This document shows, piece after piece, positions 1 to 6,679 of a stretch of DNA of 9,549 nt. This stretch comes from an uncultured Bacteroidales bacterium. GTDB taxonomy: Bacteria; Bacteroidota; Bacteroidia; Bacteroidales; P3. The notes below the pieces were generated by a model. That model was not told the DNA's origin. It made no database searches and saw only the letters and a program-made list of their open reading frames with translations. A program made the translations under genes and the position numbers. How positions within the stretch are numbered: the first letter of the stretch is position 1; each line of letters begins with the position of its first letter. The stretch lies in the NCBI GenBank assembly GCA_947177315.1, contig CAMWTX010000049.1:1-9549 (forward strand). Reading direction: 5' to 3'.

Positions 1-1786
1 TGTCAAACCGCAATGTATCGGAAAATCCAGCAAACACCTCATGCTTCCCCTCCGATACCACATCCACATAAATCCTTCCGGAATGAACCCGCACCATTCC
101 TTTTTCGACAATTTCTACATTTACAACACCTTTATAGGGTATCACATCATCCGTTACCGACCAACATTGCGCCCCTTGTTTCAAACGATATTGAGCAATA
201 GGATTCTCACCTTCTAATCGGTAAGCAGCCATATAAACAGTATTGCTTGGCTTATTTGTATTAGGATTTATAATTATTGCCTCCGGCGATAATTCGCCAC
301 CATACCAAAAGCAATCAATATTCTTTGATCTTATGATATCTGCATGAATATTGCTCAATTCGTAGGTAAAATCATAATCCAAAATTATCAAGGTTGTATC
401 CGCGCCCCTCACCTGCACCGTGTCGAAAGTCCAATCAACCCTATCACTAGCAAACCGCACTCCATAAATACGGGTTGTGTCTTTCGTTTCGTGGGTAATT
501 ACCCGCAACTCCCCTCGGTTGGTTTCGCCTATCGATTCCCATTCGACAGGTATCTGCCAATGATAACGCAATCTTACATCCGCATTCTCTACCCGCAACA
601 GCAAGGTATCGGGAACACCGACATTCACACAACCGTCATAGTGCCTTAATTTCATAGGATAAACAGAATCAAAAACCACCACACCATCCGCCACCCACCA
701 ACAAGCATTGTTTCCTTTAATTCGGTATCTTAAAAGAGGAGAAAAACCTTCGAACCTGCTTATAGGACATACAGTCTGATTCGTAAGCTTATTAGATGAA
801 GAAAAGTCTTCTTTATACCATTCCAAATCAAAGTGAGTCCGTGACGGTGCCTGTATGCTTGACAAAATGGCTCCATACGTTGTTTGACTTGTTGATATTC
901 CAATAAAGATGGTTGTATCCGCGCCCTTTACCTGCACCGTATCGAAAAACAACTTTCCAAAATCGGCAAATTTTACTCCGTAAATGCGGGTCGTGTCCTT
1001 GGTTTCGTGCGTAATTACCCGCAACTCTCCTCGGTTAGTATCTCCTATCGGTTCCCATTCGGCAGGTATCTTCCAATGGTAGCGAAATCTTGCATCCGCA
1101 TTCTCCACCCTTAATAGGAGCGTATCGGGAACGCCGACATTTACGCAACCGTCGTAGTGTTTTAATTTTATAGGAATTATCGAATCATAAAACACTGCTT
1201 CGTCCGTTACCGACCAACAGGCATCGTTTTCTTTGGTTCTATATTTAAGCAAAGGCTTTTGTCCGTCAAATTGACTCCAACGTATCGTTGAACCATTCAC
1301 AATCCAATTCTCCTCTGTAAGATTTTCTTTATACCAAGCATGAAAATACCTGCTCGCCACAGGAGACATACCATTATTAACACTAAAACAGTATCCTTCT
1401 AATCCTATTGTATTATAATTTTGTAACACTAACAATATATAAAGTGTCGTATCCGCCCCTCTTACCTGCACCGTGTCGAAAGCGAAGCCCGCACTGGACA
1501 AAGACACGCCATAGACACGTGTCGCGGTGGCCGTCTCTTGGGTTTCCACCCGCAGTTCCGCACACGTAGTGCAACCTATCGGCTTCCATGTGTCGGGTAT
1601 CTGCCAACGGTAAGTAGCACCTTCCACCGGATTTTCCACCCGCAACAGCAGCGTATCGGGAACACCGATATTCACACAACCGTCATAATGTATTAGTTTC
1701 GGAATCCACCAAGGAGTTTCAGACTTCGCTTCGAAGCAAAGCAAGCACATCAAAAAAAGAAATATGTACTTTTTCAGATGTTCCAT
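1..1786 (-). CDS. Large secreted protein with three compound Ig/PKD-like repeats (3' end outside window)
   Basis: One frame stays open from the ATG at 1786 to the left edge: 595 codons and no stop. A TAG lies immediately before the ATG, so the start is firm. Residues 1-22 are a signal peptide (MEHLKKYIFLFLMCLLCFEA). Three copies follow of a module of about 175 residues. Half A starts at residues 33, 210 and 382, with HYDGCVN-GVPDTLLLRVEN, then an RYxWxIP...W block typical of Bacteroidetes PKD/Ig-like domains, ending FDTVQV(R/K)GADTT. Half B has WYKE (WYGGE in copy 3) and a late (K/R/Q)YR-K/L...CW-V-D block at about 148-195, 320-367 and 492-546. From about 555 a new segment (VRVHSGRIYVDVVSEGKHEVFAG) loosely resembles the end domains of T9SS cargo, so the protein may end soon after the edge; that is inference. 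No catalytic motif is visible. The likely role is a surface or secreted structural/adhesive protein; function is not recognised. It has its own promoter and could also receive readthrough from the nuclease gene upstream. Confidence 0.88.
   Translation of the reverse strand, partial: MEHLKKYIFLFLMCLLCFEAKSETPWWIPKLIHYDGCVNIGVPDTLLLRVENPVEGATYRWQIPDTWKPIGCTTCAELRVETQETATATRVYGVSLSSAGFAFDTVQVRGADTTLYILLVLQNYNTIGLEGYCFSVNNGMSPVASRYFHAWYKENLTEENWIVNGSTIRWSQFDGQKPLLKYRTKENDACWSVTDEAVFYDSIIPIKLKHYDGCVNVGVPDTLLLRVENADARFRYHWKIPAEWEPIGDTNRGELRVITHETKDTTRIYGVKFADFGKLFFDTVQVKGADTTIFIGISTSQTTYGAILSSIQAPSRTHFDLEWYKEDFSSSNKLTNQTVCPISRFEGFSPLLRYRIKGNNACWWVADGVVVFDSVYPMKLRHYDGCVNVGVPDTLLLRVENADVRLRYHWQIPVEWESIGETNRGELRVITHETKDTTRIYGVRFASDRVDWTFDTVQVRGADTTLIILDYDFTYELSNIHADIIRSKNIDCFWYGGELSPEAIIINPNTNKPSNTVYMAAYRLEGENPIAQYRLKQGAQCWSVTDDVIPYKGVVNVEIVEKGMVRVHSGRIYVDVVSEGKHEVFAGFSDTLRFD
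395..643 (-). repeat. Compound repeat copy 3, conserved half A
   Basis: It encodes residues 382-464 of the repeat protein. It is the closest match to copy 2 and is followed by a half B (about 492-546) that keeps WYGGE and QCWSVTD. The spacing between copies is 177 residues (copy 1 to 2) and 172 residues (copy 2 to 3). Confidence 0.85.
911..1159 (-). repeat. Compound repeat copy 2, conserved half A
   Basis: It encodes residues 210-292 of the repeat protein. It is nearly identical in protein to copy 3 through HYDGCVNVGVPDTLLLRVEN and NRGELRVITHETKDTTRIYG, and the DNA of the two copies is also visibly similar. The flanking segments that encode half B share only short motifs between copies. Confidence 0.85.
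1445..1690 (-). repeat. Compound repeat copy 1, conserved half A
   Basis: It encodes residues 33-114 of the repeat protein. It shares the HYDGCVN...GVPDTLLLRVEN opening and the FDTVQVRGADTT ending with copies 2 and 3. The middle has diverged: CTTCAELRVETQETATATR stands where the other copies have an NRGELRVITHETKDTTR-type stretch. It also carries an extra Cys pair (CTTC) that the others lack. This is the most divergent of the three copies. Confidence 0.85.
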
Positions 1787-1839
1787 CTACAAGGGCTTTT
1801 ATTTACATAAACAATACAGGTTTCAATAAAATCACCTTG

Positions 1840-1871
1840 TAAATGTACGAATTTTCCGCCAATAAACCAAA
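1840..1871 (-). promoter_or_regulatory. Bacteroidetes-type promoter of the repeat-protein gene
   Basis: On the minus strand TTTG (1871-1868) is separated by 20 nt from TACATTTA (1847-1840). This is close to the Bacteroidetes -33/-7 consensus TTTG-N19-21-TAnnTTTG, with a final A instead of G. Transcription would start roughly 45-50 nt upstream of the ATG at 1786. The placement in the only gap between this gene and the nuclease gene supports the call. Confidence 0.6.
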
Positions 1872-1901
1872 CAGGCCTTGCGGAGCGGCATTTCCAAGCC
1901 C

Positions 1902-3815
1902 CTACCTCACCCCAAGTTTGCCGACCGATACCGTGCCGTTGTCCTGCACCAGGCGCAGGATATAGAGGCCTCCGGGCAAGCCCTGCACGGAAAGCGTGTT
2001 GTCGCCGGCATCCACCTGTTGTTCCAGCACCTTGATACCGCTGGATGTAAACACTTGCACACGCCCCGAAGTCTGTGCATGCAGACACACCCAATCTTCC
2101 GCCGGATTGGGATAGAGGTTCAATCCCGCCCTCTGCGGCATTTGGCAGGACACGCCCGGGTCGGGTTCATCCTCAAACCTGAGCCCCACGATAACCGGCT
2201 CGTGGTCGGAGCTTCGGTAAGGCCCGGTATGGTGTTCCGTATCGCGGTCGAAATCCCAAAACGAGGGTTCATCGGAATTGATATGCCACACGGTGGCTCC
2301 CGTAACGGCTTCTTCCATTTGGGGCGAGGCCAGCGAATAATCCAAATACTGCACCTGTCCGTCGAAACAATACGTGTAGTTTTCGCCGAAACGGTGGGTT
2401 TGGTTGCGGTAGCCGGCATCGGTAAACACGCGGATGGGGTCTTCGAGGTACATGGCGTTCAGGTCGCCCATAATCAGAACGCGGTCGGTATGGTAGTAGA
2501 ACTTGAGCGAGTTGAGCCTATCCTGCACGGCGTAGGCTTCCTGCAGACGGCGGTTGTTGAAGATGCCCTGCCCATCGCCCTGGTCGGCATCCGCCCCCGT
2601 ACCCGTGCCCGATTTGGCCTTGAAATGGTTGATGCTGAAAATAAATTTCTGCCCGTGCCTGAGTTCCTTAAAAGCCTGGATAAGCTTGCGGTTGGTGGGG
2701 CCTACACTGTTGAGCATGAAATACTGGTCGTACGGCTCCACTTTGGACGGCCGATAGACAATATGGTTGAGCGTGTAGTCGGAAACCGCCTGATAACCGC
2801 TCCAGCTCAGATAAGTGTAGGGATCGGAGGTCTTGCGGTTGAGCGCGGCCACGAGGCTGTCGATAACCTTTTTGCCGCCACCCACTTCCACCAGGCCGAA
2901 CATATCGGCATTAATGGCGGAGAGCGCCGCCACCAGCCGTTCCCGTTGCACGGGTTCTTTGTCGTAGTAGCGTTCCAAGTTGAAACCGCATATCTTGAGC
3001 TCGTAATCGCCCAAAGCCGCCTCATCGGGCGCGGCGGTGCGTTCGTTGCCGTAAAAAACGGGCTTTTCCACCGCATAGGCCAGGTAACGTCCTTCCGACT
3101 GGTCGAGCACGAACAGCAGGCTGTCGGTTTTCTGTCCGGTACGGCAGGTTCCGTCGGCATCCAGCCACGGGTTGCGGGAGGGATAGCGGGTATTGCTGCC
3201 GTCGTCCAACACAAGCCGGTTGAGGCGGTTGGAATCCAAGGCGCGGCGGTAGGCCTCGCTACCGGGCATATTGTAATCGGTGGGCGATCGCAGGCGTTTG
3301 GAACTCAATTCCACCGAGGCATCCGAAAGAACCTGGTAGTTGGAGGTAAGATGCATCGGGTGGGCGATGCGCAAGGCCATGCCTTCGTGGCGTTCAAAAT
3401 CGGCCGGGGAAGAAAGGTCGTCGGGAAAGCGCAAGGTTTTGTAGGGAACGGCAAGCCCCTGCGCCAACACCTGCAGGTTTTTCACGCCGCTGAGCTGGGT
3501 GCGCTGCCGGTATTCGTCCACGGTGGCGTCGAACAAAACGAAATCGCCCGGTTGCACGTTCGATTTTCCATACACGAAAATGCCGCACGAGGCGGTATCG
3601 TTTGCCGCCGCAGTATCCTGCACGAAGAACCCGTTCAGTTCGTCCTGCCCGAACAGGGTAAGGGTTACCACACCCTGTGTCCTCACTTGCCGGTCGATAT
3701 ACGGCGACTCGCTTTCCGCGCCCTGTATCCGGGCGATGGGCACGATGTCCTGCGCGGCAAGAGGCGCCAAAACCGCCCACACCAAGGCAAAAACAAACAA
3801 CGCGATTCTTTTCAT
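1902..3815 (-). CDS. Secreted OB-fold + endonuclease/exonuclease/phosphatase nuclease with T9SS sorting domain
   Basis: 637 residues. A signal peptide at 1-21 (MKRIALFVFALVWAVLAPLA-AQ) is followed by an OB-fold-like region at about 25-150, as in ExeM/NucH-type extracellular nucleases (VRTQGVVTL, GFFVQD, GIFVY, VQPGD). The catalytic EEP (DNase I-like) domain spans about 270-547. Visible candidate active-site residues are N279 (GFNLERYY), E310 (GLVEVGG), H397 (SINHFKAK), D451/N453 (GDLNA), D492 (YLDY) and D537-H538 (SSDHEPV), so the site looks complete. Residues 564-637 form a T9SS type A C-terminal domain (LNLYPNPAEDW ... GGLYILRL ... KLGVR), predicting outer-membrane translocation and surface attachment or release. 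The expected role is degradation of extracellular nucleic acid for phosphate/nucleotide scavenging or biofilm remodelling; phosphodiesterase activity on other substrates is the alternative. It is the last gene of a three-gene operon. The gpsA stop and this ATG are 3 nt apart (TAAAGGATG), which suggests translational coupling. Confidence 0.9.
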   Translation of the reverse strand: MKRIALFVFALVWAVLAPLAAQDIVPIARIQGAESESPYIDRQVRTQGVVTLTLFGQDELNGFFVQDTAAANDTASCGIFVYGKSNVQPGDFVLFDATVDEYRQRTQLSGVKNLQVLAQGLAVPYKTLRFPDDLSSPADFERHEGMALRIAHPMHLTSNYQVLSDASVELSSKRLRSPTDYNMPGSEAYRRALDSNRLNRLVLDDGSNTRYPSRNPWLDADGTCRTGQKTDSLLFVLDQSEGRYLAYAVEKPVFYGNERTAAPDEAALGDYELKICGFNLERYYDKEPVQRERLVAALSAINADMFGLVEVGGGKKVIDSLVAALNRKTSDPYTYLSWSGYQAVSDYTLNHIVYRPSKVEPYDQYFMLNSVGPTNRKLIQAFKELRHGQKFIFSINHFKAKSGTGTGADADQGDGQGIFNNRRLQEAYAVQDRLNSLKFYYHTDRVLIMGDLNAMYLEDPIRVFTDAGYRNQTHRFGENYTYCFDGQVQYLDYSLASPQMEEAVTGATVWHINSDEPSFWDFDRDTEHHTGPYRSSDHEPVIVGLRFEDEPDPGVSCQMPQRAGLNLYPNPAEDWVCLHAQTSGRVQVFTSSGIKVLEQQVDAGDNTLSVQGLPGGLYILRLVQDNGTVSVGKLGVR

Positions 3816-3818
3816 CCT

Positions 3819-4817
3819 TTAAATGCTCAATAAATCCGACAATTTTCCAAACACCTGACGGGGCTGCCTGTTCTGATACAAAATAGCATGCACGGCCTCG
3901 AAAACGGGCATACGGATATCGAAATTCCGCTTCACCTCGTTCAGGCTGCCGGCGGCATAATAACCCTCGGCCACCATTTTCATCTCCAGTATCGCCGAAC
4001 GCACCGAATACCCCTGCCCTATCATATTGCCGAAGGTGCGGTTACGGCTGAACTGGGAGTATGCCGTTACCAACAAATCGCCCAGATAGGGCGCCGAATG
4101 CAGGTTGCGGTCTATATCGTAAATCAGGTTCAGGAAACGTTTCATCTCGTCGGCGGCGCAGCTTACCAACACCGCCACGAAGTTGTCGCCGTAGCCCAAA
4201 CCCTTGGCGATGCCCACCGCCAGCGCATATACGTTCTTGAGCACCGCCGCGTATTCGATGCCGTAAAGGTCGTCGCTGCAACGGGTTTTGACGTATTCGC
4301 ACGAGAAACAACGCGCCACATAGCGCGCCAGCTCCGCATTGCGGGCGGCCGCCGTAAGGTAGGTGAGCCGGTTCAGGGCTATCTCCTCGGCATGGGAAGG
4401 GCCGCTGATAACGGCCATGTTTTCTTCCGGCACCTGGTAGAAATCGCGCAGATACTCGCAAACCACCTGGTTCTTTTCGGGCACGATGCCTTTGGTGGCG
4501 GAACACAGCAGCTTGGAGCGCAACAATCCGGGTTCTATGTCCTGCAAGGCTCCCGGCAGATAAACGGCCGGCACCACCAGCACCAAGGTCTGCGCCTGCC
4601 GCGCTATCTCGTTGATGTCATTGCTTACCGTAATGCGCCCCACGGGAAATTCCACCGAAGAAAGATACAACGGATTGACTCCCTCCGACTGCAGGCCCTG
4701 CCGTATCTCTTCCTCGCGCACCCACCAATAGAGATGCCCGTGGTTATGCAGGAGAATCTTGGCGATTGCCGTAGCCCAGCTGCCGCCGCCTATTACGGCT
4801 ATCTTTCTGCTTTCCAT
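3819..4817 (-). CDS. gpsA: Glycerol-3-phosphate dehydrogenase [NAD(P)+]
   Basis: 332 residues, the usual length for GpsA. It reduces dihydroxyacetone phosphate to sn-glycerol-3-phosphate in the cytoplasm, supplying the backbone for phospholipid synthesis. The N-terminal Rossmann nucleotide-binding motif is VIGGGSWATAIAK (8-20). The Gly that usually follows GGGSW is Ala, which I believe is common in Bacteroidetes homologues. Further family signatures are SATKGI (106-111), the GPSHAEE box (139-145), catalytic-type Lys194 in AAVLKNVYALAVGIAKGLGYGDN, Asp247 in LGDLLVT and SRNRTFG (257-263). The gene starts inside the stop codon of the upstream peptidase gene (TGATG, one-base overlap) and ends 3 nt before the nuclease gene, so all three should be co-transcribed. 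It is the only clearly cytoplasmic, housekeeping protein in the window, between two exported hydrolases. Confidence 0.96.
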   Translation of the reverse strand: MESRKIAVIGGGSWATAIAKILLHNHGHLYWWVREEEIRQGLQSEGVNPLYLSSVEFPVGRITVSNDINEIARQAQTLVLVVPAVYLPGALQDIEPGLLRSKLLCSATKGIVPEKNQVVCEYLRDFYQVPEENMAVISGPSHAEEIALNRLTYLTAAARNAELARYVARCFSCEYVKTRCSDDLYGIEYAAVLKNVYALAVGIAKGLGYGDNFVAVLVSCAADEMKRFLNLIYDIDRNLHSAPYLGDLLVTAYSQFSRNRTFGNMIGQGYSVRSAILEMKMVAEGYYAAGSLNEVKRNFDIRMPVFEAVHAILYQNRQPRQVFGKLSDLLSI

Positions 4818-6457
4818 CAGAGACCCAGCACTTCTTTGCCCTGTACGAAATAGATGTCTTTGGCAATGTCGGCGGCGGCAATCCTATCCAAATCCGCCTT
4901 CAAGTCCTCGCCCATCACGGTTTTTTCCGCCATCCACTGGCGAACGCCGTCGTAGTCGCCTTCGGCCTGGTATTGGAGTATCTGAGCCATCAAAGCTCTC
5001 GTGGCGGCCTTCATCTGAGGCAGGTTCACGGTATAGATGCCGTCTTGGCTGCGGGTAAAGGCGTTGTAGTCTTTCATAAAGTTAAAGCAAAGCATGTTGG
5101 CGTTGCCGTGCGCGCTGGCCGTGCCGAAACGGATGGAACGGAAGATGCCGGCAAAGAAAGTGATGTAGTTCATATCCACGTCCGCACCGCTCATCTCGCC
5201 CTTTTCGTAAAGCTGTTCCACCATATAGAGCCCCATGATGTCGGCCTTGGCTTCTTCGAGCGCGGAATAGGCTTCCTTGAGGGCGGCGCGAACCGTGCCC
5301 TTGCCGTTGATGGTGTTCTTTACGCCCAGACCGTGCGCCACTTCATGGAAAGTTACGTTTTCGAAGAAACAGTTAAAGTCGATCATCTTCTGCTGTTCGG
5401 GATCCATCACGATATTCGAGATGGGCAGGAGAATCTCGTCGAACTTGGCTTTCATGGCGTTCTTGAGCTGCAGTTTGCGCGTGCCTTTCTGAATATGCAC
5501 CCTTTCGTCGTTGGGCAAATTGATGGCGATGGTCTTGCCGCCGGCATTGCAGTCGCCGCGGTACAGAACCACATCATAAACGTTCAGGTCGGAATCGGTG
5601 CCGGGCATCTCGCTCTTATACTTGGGATCCACGGGCAATTCGCGCTGCAGCATGGGCAACATGGCGGAGAACTTGGCCAGTTTGGCGCTCCATTCGGGGT
5701 CTTTGATCAACAGAAAGGATTCGTGCGCCGACTTGTAGCCGAAAAGGTCGTCTTCGTAGTCTTCGATAGGCCCTACCACAAAATCGATTTCGGAAGTCTT
5801 GGCATCCATCCAGGCCAAATCGCTTTCAAAATAGTCGTCGGTGCGCAGGGCCTGGGCGCGCAGGCTCAGGTATTTCTTAAAACCGGCATCGCTCGCCAAG
5901 GCAGCCGCCGAATCGAGCAAGGCTGCCGCACGGTCTATTTCTTCCTTAAAGTAATCGTGATACCAGATGGCCCGCAGTTTGCCGTCCGAACCGCGGCGGA
6001 TCATCGTATAGTGCGAATCCTTGTTTTCATCTTTCCATGCTTCGAACTCAGCCACCGTCATGTCGCCCGGATAGAAGTAGGCGCCCACCGGCTTGTCGTC
6101 GAGGCCGTTCAATCCGGGAATTTCCATAAAGGCGCGGTTGCCGTCGAGCCTGTCCCAGGGGCCGTAGTTGATTTCGGCGAACTTGCGGGTCACGGGGTCT
6201 TCTATCGCGCCCAGGAATTCATCCTTGTCGCCAAAGAAGGCTTCTTTCCAGAAAATCCGGTCCATCAGTTCGGCGGCATCGCACAGATACGCCATCATCT
6301 TTTTGTCCGTATCGCTGAAACGGCTCAAATCGGCGGTGAGCTCCACACGGGCATACCCGTTTACGATAGCTTCGTTATCCACCTTGCAACTGTTCTTGTT
6401 ACAGCACGAACTGAGCAAAAGCGCGCCCGCAGCCACGCCCCAAAAAACGTTTTTCAT
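4817..6457 (-). CDS. M49 (dipeptidyl-peptidase III-like) zinc metallopeptidase lipoprotein
   Basis: 546 residues from the ATG at 6457. The frame extends 11 codons further, to a TTG at 6490, but that lies almost on the predicted transcription start. The ATG also gives a clean lipoprotein signal peptide (MKNVFWGVAAGALLLSSC, lipobox LSSC, acylated Cys18). The zinc site has HEVAH (371-375) and a second glutamate motif EEAKAD (401-406), as in family M49. DPP III itself usually has a six-residue HExxGH; this is the five-residue HExxH variant. GPIEDYEDDLFGYKSAHESF (about 229-248) is another M49-like block. Expected action: removal of dipeptides from peptide N-termini at the cell envelope. Lipidation implies the periplasm or outer membrane, unlike classical cytosolic DPP III; substrate is unknown. 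It is the first gene of the operon with gpsA and the nuclease. Confidence 0.85.
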   Translation of the reverse strand: MKNVFWGVAAGALLLSSCCNKNSCKVDNEAIVNGYARVELTADLSRFSDTDKKMMAYLCDAAELMDRIFWKEAFFGDKDEFLGAIEDPVTRKFAEINYGPWDRLDGNRAFMEIPGLNGLDDKPVGAYFYPGDMTVAEFEAWKDENKDSHYTMIRRGSDGKLRAIWYHDYFKEEIDRAAALLDSAAALASDAGFKKYLSLRAQALRTDDYFESDLAWMDAKTSEIDFVVGPIEDYEDDLFGYKSAHESFLLIKDPEWSAKLAKFSAMLPMLQRELPVDPKYKSEMPGTDSDLNVYDVVLYRGDCNAGGKTIAINLPNDERVHIQKGTRKLQLKNAMKAKFDEILLPISNIVMDPEQQKMIDFNCFFENVTFHEVAHGLGVKNTINGKGTVRAALKEAYSALEEAKADIMGLYMVEQLYEKGEMSGADVDMNYITFFAGIFRSIRFGTASAHGNANMLCFNFMKDYNAFTRSQDGIYTVNLPQMKAATRALMAQILQYQAEGDYDGVRQWMAEKTVMGEDLKADLDRIAAADIAKDIYFVQGKEVLGL

Positions 6458-6495
6458 CTTCTTATTTAGGTTAAATTTATTATCAAACAAACTTG

Positions 6496-6526
6496 TAAAG
6501 ATACGAAAAAGATACTGATATACAAC
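6496..6526 (-). promoter_or_regulatory. Promoter of the peptidase-gpsA-nuclease operon
   Basis: On the minus strand GTTG (6526-6523), 19 nt, then TATCTTTA (6503-6496). This fits the Bacteroidetes -33/-7 pattern with one mismatch in each box. Transcription would start near 6490, giving a leader of about 33 nt before the ATG at 6457. This spacing is the main argument against the TTG at 6490 as start codon. Confidence 0.55.
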
Positions 6527-6528
6527 TA

Positions 6529-6559
6529 TTTTATTTTCTGAAACATTGGCATATCTTTG
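6529..6559 (+). promoter_or_regulatory. Promoter of the S74/T9SS protein gene
   Basis: TATCTTTG at 6552-6559 is a perfect match to the Bacteroidetes -7 element TAnnTTTG. TTTT at 6529-6532 lies 19 nt upstream, a partial match to the -33 element. Transcription would start near 6565, leaving a leader of about 90 nt. The two promoters are divergent, with their -33 elements only 2 nt apart (6523-6526 and 6529-6532), so polymerases could not occupy both at once. Confidence 0.6.
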
Positions 6560-6656
6560 GAACGTGTTTGATGCACAATGGGAATTAACGGAATCTTGTA
6601 CTGTAACGAATCGGATGAAAAACTAAACTATAGATCAACCTTAAAAATATAAGACT

Positions 6657-6679
6657 ATGAAAACGAAAAAATTCTGTTG
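6657..6679 (+). other. Out-of-frame ATG and signal-peptide start of the S74/T9SS gene
   Basis: The ATG at 6657 begins ATG AAA ACG AAA AAA TTC and meets TAA after 11 codons. If the run of six A (6666-6671) had one more A, or if the ribosome slipped back one base there, it would read MKTKKILLAISLTICVCMPL and continue into SAQ, a textbook signal peptide joined to the long frame. The long frame itself has a stop at 6650-6652, and its first ATG is at codon 18 of the signal (MPLSAQ). So without the shift it would have to start at a non-ATG codon such as TTG 6677 and lose the positively charged n-region. Either this is a one-base indel (real, or an assembly error) or a switchable or slippage-dependent start. 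Confidence 0.75.

Noticed and set aside
344..649. Short plus- and minus-strand frames within 1-1700 (344-649, 447-632, 1413-1679)
   Set aside because: They fall in the other frames of the repeat-protein gene and recur only because that gene is repetitive.
1787..1901. Possible terminator after the nuclease gene
   Set aside because: Only a weak, bulged GC stem could be drawn near 1874-1900, with no T-tract. The promoter of the repeat gene is the only supported element here.
1878..3833. Long plus-strand open frame (651 codons) opposite the nuclease gene
   Set aside because: It is the antisense shadow of a GC-rich gene. The minus-strand product has a signal peptide, a full EEP active site and a T9SS domain, while the plus-strand product shows no recognisable domain.
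4973..6469. Plus-strand open frame of 498 codons opposite the M49 gene
   Set aside because: Antisense shadow; the minus strand carries the zinc motif and lipobox in a coherent operon. The same reasoning rejects 3888-4853 opposite gpsA.
6457..6490. TTG at 6490 as start of the M49 gene
   Set aside because: It lies at the predicted transcription start and would bury the lipoprotein signal behind 11 extra residues. The ATG at 6457 gives a standard signal peptide.
6578..6652. 24-codon open frame (ATG 6578 to TAA 6650-6652) in the leader of the S74 gene
   Set aside because: It is in the same frame as the S74 body, which made a leader peptide or longer N-terminus tempting. It has no ribosome-binding signal or recognisable sequence and ends at a firm stop.
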